Below, piece by piece: positions 1 through 5,874 of a DNA stretch of 13,837 bases. Under the pieces are notes generated by a model, which was given only the letters and a program-made list of their open reading frames with translations, did no database searches and was not told where the DNA came from. Both the position numbers and the translations under genes were made by a program. Positions within the stretch are counted from its first letter, which is position 1. Each line of letters starts with the position of its first letter. The DNA lies in the NCBI GenBank assembly GCA_043779285.1, contig JAYWEL010000038.1, positions 1 through 13,837 of the forward strand, written 5' to 3'. This stretch comes from MGR-bin208 sp043779285. Lineage in GTDB: Bacteria > Bacteroidota > Bacteroidia > Chitinophagales > Chitinophagaceae.

Positions 1-98
1 CTGAGTCAAAGATATAGGTTGGTTTTTTCTTAATTTTACCGCACTAAGACGTGGTTATGCTCAAATTAAGGGTTGTAAAAACTGGGTCATCTGCTAAA

Positions 99-123
99 TG
101 TCTCGCCCTGAAATAGGTTGACC
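99..123. repeat. Candidate terminal inverted repeat of an IS3-type element
   Basis: The stretch begins with TG and contains CCTGAAATAGGTTGACC. It lies 25 bp beyond the stop of the transposase fragment at 148-390. IS3-family elements usually start with 5'-TG at the outer tip and have the orfB stop close to the right end, so position and sequence fit an outer end of the element. The opposite end is not recognisable in the window and no target duplication could be checked, so this is inference. Confidence 0.35.
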
Positions 124-147
124 ATTTTTTTGTGATTAAATATTGGT

Positions 148-390
148 TCAAGTTATTGTTTTTTCGCCGGAACATTGATAAGCTTCAAAAATTATTTTAA
201 GGATATTTTTAAACCTTATCAACATTCCTACCTTGTACTCTGCGGCCGGTTTTTGTTTTCTGTAGGTAGCATATTTGTGTTTTTGAGATGCATGAGCGTC
301 ATTGGGTGTTTGCATTTTTAGTGATCTGTGAAGTCGCCTTCCATTGTATAACTCGACTGCTTCATCCACCATTTTAATAGCTACCTGCAA
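148..390 (-). pseudogene. C-terminal fragment of an IS3-family transposase (OrfB)
   Basis: The 80 residues carry the end-of-integrase-domain signature of IS3-type OrfB proteins: a helix, then LYNGRRLHRSL, then a TPNDAH segment matching the usual YNxxRxHxxLxxxTPxxxh tail. The third catalytic acidic residue and everything N-terminal are missing; full OrfB proteins are roughly 270-300 residues. The first codon is a TTG inside the frame. The frame stays open upstream to about 474, but that part (SKYIYQYSLFLFNN and following) does not look like transposase, so the breakpoint is near 390. The 30 residues after the TPNDAH motif are poorly conserved. Not expected to be functional. Certainty is high for the family group and low for the exact IS subgroup. 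Confidence 0.75.
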
Positions 391-553
391 AGTTGGGATT
401 ATTTTTTTTAAGCCAAATTCGCCTATATTATTGAAAAGAAAGAGGGAATATTGATAGATATATTTCGATGTAGTTTATTCAATAATGAAAATGCTACCTA
501 TTGATTTACTTTCCAAGCAATGAAAAGCTCCTATAGAAAGACTGATTTTTCTT

Positions 554-575
554 AAAAAAGCTAAACTCTAGCTTT
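554..575 (-). terminator. Weak terminator-like hairpin
   Basis: A 7-bp perfect stem AAAGCTA / TAGCTTT (557-563 and 569-575) encloses a 5-nt loop. Read on the minus strand it runs into a stretch of six T (554-559). The stem is AT-rich and there is no intact gene just upstream on that strand, so it may be fortuitous. Confidence 0.25.
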
Positions 576-636
576 CCTTAATATTTAGCTATTTAACCCC
601 ACAAGAGTCCTTTTTAAGCTAATTCCACGTTTTTTA

Positions 637-658
637 TGGTGCAAATCGTGGTGCAAAT
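637..658. repeat. Direct repeat TGGTGCAAAT x2 next to tRNA
   Basis: The 10-mer TGGTGCAAAT occurs at 637-646 and again at 649-658, with 2 bp between. It lies about 45 bp beyond the 3' end of the tRNA gene. Short direct repeats in this position could be arm-type integrase sites or the trace of an integration event, but no integrase gene lies in the window. The repeat is certain; its role is not. Confidence 0.5.
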
Positions 659-694
659 AAAAAAGCAGTTACGATTAATTATTCGTAACTGCTT
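655..694 (-). terminator. Intrinsic terminator of the tRNA gene
   Basis: A perfect 12-bp stem (663-674 with 683-694; arm AAGCAGTTACGA) closes an 8-nt loop. On the minus strand it runs into CTTTTTTATT. It starts 10 nt after the tRNA 3' end, the right place and orientation to end the tRNA transcript. Confidence 0.8.
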
Positions 695-703
695 GATTTT
701 TAG

Positions 704-777
704 TGGACCCTGCCGGGCTCGAACCAGCGACCCTCTGATTATGAGTCAGATGCTCTAACCAGCTGAGCTAAGGGTCC
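704..777 (-). tRNA. tRNA with CAU anticodon (tRNA-Ile2 or elongator tRNA-Met)
   Basis: A complete 74-nt cloverleaf is visible. It has a 7-bp acceptor stem GGACCCT/AGGGTCC with discriminator A, a D-arm GCTC/GAGC, an anticodon arm TCTGA-CTCATAA-TCAGA giving CAU, and a T-arm GCTGG-TTCGAGC-CCGGC with one G-U pair. CCA is not encoded. A CAU anticodon leaves three options. It lacks initiator features, since the first acceptor pair is a normal G-C. C4-G69 and C5-G68 are the pairs the lysidine synthetase TilS favours in E. coli tRNA-Ile2, and the rest of the body resembles E. coli ileX more than metT. I therefore lean to tRNA-Ile2 reading AUA, but elongator Met cannot be excluded. It has its own -7 box upstream (799-806) and a terminator downstream. 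Confidence 0.93.
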
Positions 778-798
778 TGCTTTCTGGTAAAGCGGAGG

Positions 799-806
799 CA
801 AAAATA
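799..806 (-). promoter_or_regulatory. -7 box TATTTTTG of the tRNA promoter
   Basis: On the minus strand the sequence reads CCTATTTTTGCC, an exact TAnnTTTG Bacteroidota -7 element, 21 nt before the tRNA 5' end. No clear TTTG -33 box is seen at the expected distance. The 11-mer CCTATTTTTGC is identical to the one before the tRNA-like array at the right end of the window. Confidence 0.55.
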
Positions 807-837
807 GGAAAATATTTTACTTGTTTTGCTCTTAACC

Positions 838-867
838 TTTCATTAACCGAAAGAAAAAATATATTTG
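838..867 (+). promoter_or_regulatory. Candidate promoter of the outer-membrane protein gene
   Basis: TATATTTG (860-867) is an exact TAnnTTTG -7 box, and a TTTC (838-841) stands 18 bp before it as a weak -33 match. The start codon follows at 884, so the leader would be only about 10 nt, with no Shine-Dalgarno sequence. Confidence 0.5.
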
Positions 868-883
868 CGCTTCAAATCAAATT

Positions 884-1624
884 ATGAAGAAGATTTTTTT
901 AGTTGCTGGATGTTGTTTTTTGATAGTCAATTTGTTTGCACAAGAGCAGTTGGATAGCGAAAACAAAAAAAAACTTGACCCTCGTCAGATTAACCTTTCC
1001 AACAGATCAAACGATCATATTGTGATTCAGTTAGGTTATTCCGGATGGGCTGGAATTCCGGATACAATCAATACCAAAGGACTTTCCCGTTCTTTCAACA
1101 TGTATTTTATGTTGGACAAGCCATTTAAAACTAATAAACGGCTTAGTGTAGCTGCAGGAGTAGGTATTGCTACTGATAATATTTTTTTTGATAAAACAAG
1201 TATTGGGATAAAAGAAATCAGCGGCCCATTGAAATTTAAAAATGTGGCGGATACTAATTACTTCAAAAAATATAAATTGGGTACTGCCTGGGCTGAAGTT
1301 CCTTTGGAATTACGTTTTACAAAAGACCCCACCAATAATAAGAAAAGCATAAAAGCTGCGCTGGGCGTAAAAGTGGGTACCTTATTGAATGCGCATACCA
1401 AAGGAAAAAATTTGTTGAATAAATCCGGAACAACAGTGAATAACTATTCCGAAAAATTAAACAGTAAAAAGTATTTCAATACAACCAGGGTGCAGCTAAC
1501 CGGGCGTTTTGGCATGGGAAATTTAAGTGTATTTGGAAATTACCAGATCGGTTCATTATTTAAAGAAGCTCTGGGCCCTTCAATAAAAACATTTACTATT
1601 GGTATTGCCATTAGTGGTTTATAA
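884..1624 (+). CDS. Secreted outer-membrane beta-barrel family protein, function unknown
   Basis: The 246-residue protein starts with a clear signal peptide (MKKIFLVAGCC core, probable cut between A19 and Q20, after LFA). The mature part alternates hydrophobic and polar residues in strands (for example SVAAGVGIATDNIFF, RVQLTGRFGMGNLSVFGNYQ, and a hydrophobic final strand FTIGIAISGL). This is typical of small Bacteroidota outer-membrane barrels of the PorT/OMP_b-brl type. The size suggests eight or ten strands. No enzyme motif is seen. It stands alone, with its own promoter and a strong terminator just after the stop. Barrel class is likely from sequence character; a specific role cannot be given. 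Confidence 0.8.
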   Translation: MKKIFLVAGCCFLIVNLFAQEQLDSENKKKLDPRQINLSNRSNDHIVIQLGYSGWAGIPDTINTKGLSRSFNMYFMLDKPFKTNKRLSVAAGVGIATDNIFFDKTSIGIKEISGPLKFKNVADTNYFKKYKLGTAWAEVPLELRFTKDPTNNKKSIKAALGVKVGTLLNAHTKGKNLLNKSGTTVNNYSEKLNSKKYFNTTRVQLTGRFGMGNLSVFGNYQIGSLFKEALGPSIKTFTIGIAISGL

Positions 1625-1644
1625 TTAAAAAATGATTTTTTGAG

Positions 1645-1686
1645 AAGGCGATCAGGCAGAATGTCTGATCGCCTTTTTATTTTTTA
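1645..1686 (+). terminator. Intrinsic terminator after the outer-membrane protein gene
   Basis: A perfect 11-bp stem AAGGCGATCAG / CTGATCGCCTT (1645-1655 and 1665-1675) with a 9-nt loop is followed by TTTATTTTTT. It lies 20 nt after the stop codon and isolates the gene from hflX. Confidence 0.88.
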
Positions 1687-1692
1687 TCTTTA
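1685..1692 (+). promoter_or_regulatory. Weak -7-like box before hflX
   Basis: TATCTTTA matches TAnnTTTG except for the last base and lies about 35 nt before the first candidate start of hflX. The -33 region would fall inside the upstream terminator and shows no TTTG, so this is tentative. Confidence 0.25.
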
Positions 1693-1705
1693 CACATAAA
1701 TTTAA

Positions 1706-1726
1706 CCCTCTTCAACACGAAGAGGG
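1706..1726 (+). promoter_or_regulatory. Leader hairpin abutting the hflX start codon
   Basis: CCCTCTT (1706-1712) pairs perfectly with AAGAGGG (1720-1726) around a 7-nt loop, and the stem ends exactly where ATG 1727 begins. AAGAGGG would also be the only Shine-Dalgarno-like sequence, 12 nt before the in-frame ATG at 1739. The hairpin could therefore mask a ribosome site. The pairing is visible; the regulatory role is inference. Confidence 0.4.
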
Positions 1727-2929
1727 ATGTTTTTAAAAATGATAGACAAAAAAAATAATATACAAAAAGAAGAAAAGGTGGTGCTTGTGGGATTGATTTC
1801 CAAGAGTCAGACAGAATTTCAGGTGAAAGAATACCTGGAGGAGTTAGCTTTTCTGGTAGAGACAGCCGGTGCTAGAACCATTGGAACGTTCACCCAAAAA
1901 TTGGATTATCCAAACAGTAAAACCTTTGTAGGCAAAGGAAAGCTGGAAGAGATTAAAAAATACATTCAACTAAAAGGAGTTGATATTGCCATTTTTGATG
2001 ACGAATTAAGTGGATCGCAGATTGGTAATATCGAAAAAGTATTGGGTATAAAAGTCATTGACCGCTCCGATCTGATCTTGGATATTTTTGCCCGAAGGGC
2101 TAAAACGGCGCAAGCAAAGGCACAAGTGGAATTAGCGCAATACCAATATGTTTTACCCCGTCTTCGGGGAATGTGGTCACATCTGGAAAGATTGGGTGGC
2201 GGTATTGGAACTAGAGGACCGGGTGAAACGGAAATTGAAACGGACCGTCGGATTGTTCGGGATAAAATAAATGTATTACGGAAAAAACTGGCAGAGATTG
2301 ATAAACAATCGCTGACCCAACGAAAAGAACGAGGCGAATTTATTCGGGTGGCATTGGTGGGTTATACCAATGTTGGAAAATCAACTATCATGAACCTGAT
2401 TAGTAAGCGGGATGTGTTTGCTGAGAATAAACTTTTTGCTACGTTGGATACCACAACCAGTAAAGTTGTTTTTGATAACACCGCTTTTTTATTGAGTGAT
2501 ACCGTGGGTTTCATCCGCAAATTGCCCCATCATCTGGTAGAGAGTTTTAAAACTACACTCGATGAAGTAAGGGAGTCGGATATATTGTTACATGTAGTAG
2601 ATATCTCCCATCCGAATTATGAAGACCAAATAGCAGTGGTAAATAAAACTTTGCAGGAGTTAAAGGTTTTGGATAAGCCTATACTTACCGTATTTAATAA
2701 AATGGATCTCTATTCTCAAAATACTTTTGACGAATGGTTGGAAGATGAGACCAAACAGGAACTACTAACAGACTTGCATGACCGCTGGCAAAGAGAGACC
2801 GATAATAATGCTGTTTTTGTTTCTGCCACCGAAAGAACCAACCTGGATGGATTGAGAAAAAACATTTTGGATCGGGTAAGAGAAATATATAAAATTCGAT
2901 ACCCATACCGATCAGAATCTTATTATTAA
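1727..2929 (+). CDS. hflX: Ribosome-associated GTPase HflX
   Basis: This 400-residue protein has the full HflX layout. An N-terminal HflX domain comes first (about 20-200), with the family signature GGGIGTRGPGETEIE (157-171) and a basic helical linker. A TrmE/Era-type GTPase domain follows, with G1 GYTNVGKST (212-220), G2 TLDTT (239-243), G3 DTVGF (258-262), G4 NKMD (324-327) and G5 SAT (366-368). HflX binds the 50S subunit and splits or rescues stalled 70S ribosomes, often under heat or antibiotic stress. No key residue is missing. An in-frame ATG at 1739 would remove four residues (MFLK) and is a plausible alternative start; see the leader hairpin. A Rieske protein gene follows 24 nt downstream. 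Confidence 0.97.
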   Translation: MFLKMIDKKNNIQKEEKVVLVGLISKSQTEFQVKEYLEELAFLVETAGARTIGTFTQKLDYPNSKTFVGKGKLEEIKKYIQLKGVDIAIFDDELSGSQIGNIEKVLGIKVIDRSDLILDIFARRAKTAQAKAQVELAQYQYVLPRLRGMWSHLERLGGGIGTRGPGETEIETDRRIVRDKINVLRKKLAEIDKQSLTQRKERGEFIRVALVGYTNVGKSTIMNLISKRDVFAENKLFATLDTTTSKVVFDNTAFLLSDTVGFIRKLPHHLVESFKTTLDEVRESDILLHVVDISHPNYEDQIAVVNKTLQELKVLDKPILTVFNKMDLYSQNTFDEWLEDETKQELLTDLHDRWQRETDNNAVFVSATERTNLDGLRKNILDRVREIYKIRYPYRSESYY

Positions 2930-2953
2930 CCGCCATTCTTTTCAACAACTCAT

Positions 2954-3298
2954 ATGACAGAGAAGCATGTTCAATGGATAAAAATTGCTGAACATATTGG
3001 CGATGTAGTATTTGCAGAAAATCAGATTGCATTTATTCAAGCCGGAGAAAAAAGTCTTTGCATTGGAAAACATCATGGAAATTATTTTGCTTTTGCAGAA
3101 AAATGTCCGCATGCCGGGGGCTTATTGGCAGATGGATTTATAGATGCATTAGGAAATGTAGTTTGTCCTTTACATCAATATCGGTATAACTTGAAAAATG
3201 GATATAATAGTAGCGGCGAAGGCTATTTTTTGCGAACAATGCCTGTTGAAATAAGAGGCGATGGTGTTTTTGTTGGGTTTAAAATTAGTTACAAATAA
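2954..3298 (+). CDS. Small Rieske [2Fe-2S] ferredoxin-type protein
   Basis: The 114-residue soluble protein is one Rieske domain. The two cluster-binding boxes are CPHAG (C51, H53) and CPLHQY (C71, H74), with the usual spacing of about 18 residues between them. There is no signal peptide, membrane segment or oxygenase domain, so it resembles the stand-alone ferredoxin or NirD-like type that passes electrons to a partner. No partner oxygenase or reductase is encoded nearby. Its gene starts 24 nt after the hflX stop with no promoter in between, so co-transcription with hflX is likely. The cluster type is firm; the pathway is unknown. Confidence 0.9.
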   Translation: MTEKHVQWIKIAEHIGDVVFAENQIAFIQAGEKSLCIGKHHGNYFAFAEKCPHAGGLLADGFIDALGNVVCPLHQYRYNLKNGYNSSGEGYFLRTMPVEIRGDGVFVGFKISYK

Positions 3299-3397
3299 CA
3301 ATAATTAATATCTGTTTATCTTCATCGGGTTGAATTGGGTTTTTTGAAGGAATAAGTAGCCGGGTTATCCAATTTATTATTATAATTTTCGTTTATA

Positions 3398-3416
3398 AAT
3401 CTGTGATGTTCAGATT
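3398..3416 (+). promoter_or_regulatory. Short inverted repeat upstream of the TPR-barrel gene
   Basis: AATCTG and CAGATT (6 bp each, 7-nt spacer) lie about 33 nt before the start at 3449. They could be a regulator site or a leader hairpin. The 150-nt gap after the Rieske gene shows no convincing terminator and only loose -7 matches. Confidence 0.2.
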
Positions 3417-3448
3417 AGAATATTTTTTTCATTTCATATCCAAATCCA

Positions 3449-4702
3449 ATGAACCGTAAAAAAGGCTTCCTGTTTTTTTCTTTGTTGTTTGCATCCGCAT
3501 TTTTTTTCAACCTTTCTGCACAGGAAAATTATACTTCCGATGAATATTTTCAACAGGCACGTACAGCCGCTTTCGATCATAAAGATTATAAGTTAGCCAT
3601 CGAGTTATGCCAGAAAGCATTGGTAAAAAGTCCAGATTATGCCGACATCCGAATTTTTTTGGGAAGGGTTTATACCTGGTCCGACAAATTGGATAGTGCC
3701 CGAAATTGTTTCGAATATGTGTTAGCTAAGGAACCGGAAAACGAAGATGCTTCATCAGCCTATGCCGACCTGGAATATTGGAATGACAATCCGTTGAAAT
3801 CATTATCTATCTGTGAAAAGGCTTTGAAATTTCATCCTCAGTCGAATGAACTGCTATTGAAAAAAGCAAAAGCTTTAAATGACCTGAAAAGATATTCAGA
3901 AGCAAATGATGCTCTATCTCAAATATTAAATACAGACCCAAAAAACGAAGCGGCCCGTTTGCTGGCAGAAAAAATAAAATTCCTTTCTTTCAAAAATAGA
4001 TTGTCCGTCAGCTACGATTTGATCAGTTTCGATAAACAGTTTGATGATCCCTGGCATATTGTAAGTATCGATTATGGACGTACTTCATCAATTGGTACGG
4101 TTACCGGCCGGTTGAATTATGGAAACCGTTTTAATACCAGTGCAGTTCAGTTTGAAGTTGATGCCTATCCCCGCATTTCAAAAACATTTTATGCGTATGT
4201 AAATGCAGGAATATCTGATACATCGGGTGTGTTTCCAAATTACCGTACAGGTTTTTCATTGTATGCCAACCTGCCAAAAAGTTTTGAAGCAGAAGCAGGC
4301 TTCCGGTTGTTATATTTTGGAAGTCCTACCTGGATATATACGGGATCGGTAAGTAAATATATGAGTAATTTTTGGTTCAATTTTCGTACGTATTTAACAC
4401 CTGCAACAAAATCTATCTCTCACTCCTATTCATTAACTACCAGGTATTATTATAAAGGCACCGATGATTTTTTGGCTTTGAGTGTAGGAACCGGAATTTC
4501 GCCAGATGACCGGAGTAATAATGTGCAGCTGACTAATAATTTATATAAACTTAAATCGAACCGGATTACTTTTGATTATCGTAACTCCTTCAATAAATTC
4601 AATACATTTTTACTGACATTAGCATGGACGTATCAGGAGTATCTGCCTAAAGTAACCGGTAATCAATACCTTGCCAGTATAAGTTACCTGAGAAAGTTTT
4701 AA
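3449..4702 (+). CDS. TPR plus YaiO-family outer-membrane beta-barrel protein (candidate polysaccharide export pore)
   Basis: The 417-residue protein has a signal peptide (cut near A24, after FFFNLSA) and about four TPR repeats (roughly 30-165; for example ADIRIFLGRVYTWSDKLDSA, and the PENEDA and PKNEAA turns). A C-terminal YaiO-type barrel follows from about 183, rich in alternating aromatic strands and ending in a terminal aromatic F (YLRKF). A periplasmic TPR followed by an outer-membrane barrel is the architecture of synthase-dependent exopolysaccharide exporters such as PgaA and BcsC, in shorter form. E. coli YaiO itself is an outer-membrane protein encoded near a glycosyltransferase. Here the next gene starts 5 nt after the stop, and a GT2 synthase and LTA-synthase-like enzyme lie on the opposite strand just beyond. 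Family is fairly sure; export function is inference. Confidence 0.85.
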   Translation: MNRKKGFLFFSLLFASAFFFNLSAQENYTSDEYFQQARTAAFDHKDYKLAIELCQKALVKSPDYADIRIFLGRVYTWSDKLDSARNCFEYVLAKEPENEDASSAYADLEYWNDNPLKSLSICEKALKFHPQSNELLLKKAKALNDLKRYSEANDALSQILNTDPKNEAARLLAEKIKFLSFKNRLSVSYDLISFDKQFDDPWHIVSIDYGRTSSIGTVTGRLNYGNRFNTSAVQFEVDAYPRISKTFYAYVNAGISDTSGVFPNYRTGFSLYANLPKSFEAEAGFRLLYFGSPTWIYTGSVSKYMSNFWFNFRTYLTPATKSISHSYSLTTRYYYKGTDDFLALSVGTGISPDDRSNNVQLTNNLYKLKSNRITFDYRNSFNKFNTFLLTLAWTYQEYLPKVTGNQYLASISYLRKF

Positions 4703-4707
4703 TCAGC

Positions 4708-5874
4708 ATGAAGAAATCAACAAGAATCATCATTGGTATTGTATTGGCTGTTTTATTATTGCCATTATGGATGTGGCTGGCCTGGCTGGCAACGCCGAAA
4801 AAAAAATTGGTAGTAGCCATTATTGATAAAACGGTGCTGACACAAAAAGGACAGGAACATGTTTCATTTACCTGGCTACTTAACCATCAACGATATACCA
4901 AAACCAGTGCTGATTTATATAAAACAGACAACGACTATTTTGGTTTCTTCCCTTTTCAGGATGAAAAATTCAGGATAAAAGGATTGGAACGTTTTTCTCC
5001 GGATATGATTGAAAAACTTAGTAACGATGCCGATATGGTTTATTTTACCGATACCTATGGCATGTACAAAAATGAATGGTACACGAAAAAAAAGGAAGTG
5101 GAGTATGGAAAAATTTATGGTGGCATGAGTGAACAGGACATTGATTTGCTAAGAAAAATGAAAGCAAAACACAAATTAATTATTGCAGAATTTAATACCA
5201 TCGGATCGCCTACAACGGAACAAGTAAGAACTGATTTCCAAAATCTATTTGGCTTAAAATGGACGGGTTGGATTGGCCGGTATTTCCCTTCATTGGATAC
5301 TTCGGTCAATTTTGATTTACCGAAATGGCTCATTGAAAATTACAAAAAAAATCACCATGGACAATGGCCTTTTCAACATGCCGGAATTGCTTTTATCAGT
5401 AACGCCGATCAAGTTGTAATACTGGAAGAAGGAAAGCATTTAACAGATGCGCTTCCATTTATAAAAACCTCTGCAGAAATGCAAAAGCAATATGGCTTAC
5501 CGGAAACAGGCCGATACTCTTTCTGGTTCGATATCATGCAAACGGATCCAGCTATTAATAAAACGATTGCTGAATTCAGTTTAGCCGTAAGTCCTGAAGG
5601 AGAAAAAGAATTAAAGAGGAATAATATTCCAACTAAATTTCCCGCGGTATTAAAAAGTGTTCATGCAGCGGACCCATTTTATTATTTTTCCGGCGATTTT
5701 TGCGACAACCCGATTTCTATATATAGCTCCTATTTTAAAGGTATCCGATACTTTAAAAATTTCTTTTACAACAGTGTTGATTTAACCGATCGGCGTCAGT
5801 TTTTCTGGGACTTTTATTTGCCGTTGATGTCACAAATAACCGACGACTATTATCAAGGACTGAAAAAAAATTAA
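4708..5874 (+). CDS. Membrane-anchored protein of unknown function in the polysaccharide cluster
   Basis: I do not recognise a family. The 388-residue protein begins with a lysine-rich start and one hydrophobic helix (about 7-29). The rest is probably periplasmic. Strand-like segments LVVAIID (34-40), ADMVYFTDTYG (108-118) and HKLIIAEFNTIGSPTT (155-170) alternate with helices. This recalls a Rossmann- or amidotransferase-like alpha/beta core, but no catalytic triad can be assigned. The C-terminal half is rich in aromatic residues (DPFYYFSGDFCDNP, RQFFWDFYLPL), as is common in carbohydrate-binding or -acting proteins. It starts 5 nt after the TPR-barrel stop, so it is probably co-translated. 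Its stop overlaps the stop of the convergent sulfatase-like gene by 4 bp. A polysaccharide-modifying or assembly role is only a guess from context. Confidence 0.8.
   Translation: MKKSTRIIIGIVLAVLLLPLWMWLAWLATPKKKLVVAIIDKTVLTQKGQEHVSFTWLLNHQRYTKTSADLYKTDNDYFGFFPFQDEKFRIKGLERFSPDMIEKLSNDADMVYFTDTYGMYKNEWYTKKKEVEYGKIYGGMSEQDIDLLRKMKAKHKLIIAEFNTIGSPTTEQVRTDFQNLFGLKWTGWIGRYFPSLDTSVNFDLPKWLIENYKKNHHGQWPFQHAGIAFISNADQVVILEEGKHLTDALPFIKTSAEMQKQYGLPETGRYSFWFDIMQTDPAINKTIAEFSLAVSPEGEKELKRNNIPTKFPAVLKSVHAADPFYYFSGDFCDNPISIYSSYFKGIRYFKNFFYNSVDLTDRRQFFWDFYLPLMSQITDDYYQGLKKN

Larger units (their letters stand above)
391..703. other. AT-rich stretch without a gene between IS remnant and tRNA
   Basis: No convincing coding sequence is present on either strand. 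The interval holds a weak hairpin (557-575), a direct 10-mer repeat (637-658) and the tRNA terminator (655-694). It may contain decayed mobile-element DNA, because it lies between an IS remnant and the 3' end of a tRNA gene. Confidence 0.5.

Noticed and set aside
636..770. Open frame starting MVQIVVQIKK across the direct repeat and tRNA terminator
   Set aside because: It runs through the terminator and the tRNA gene on the opposite strand and has no protein-like character.
2694..3032. Minus-strand open frame of 112 residues over hflX and Rieske
   Set aside because: It is a shadow of two well-identified genes, with unnatural composition and no start context.
3299..3448. Intrinsic terminator after the Rieske gene
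   Set aside because: There are T runs but no stable GC-containing hairpin before them.
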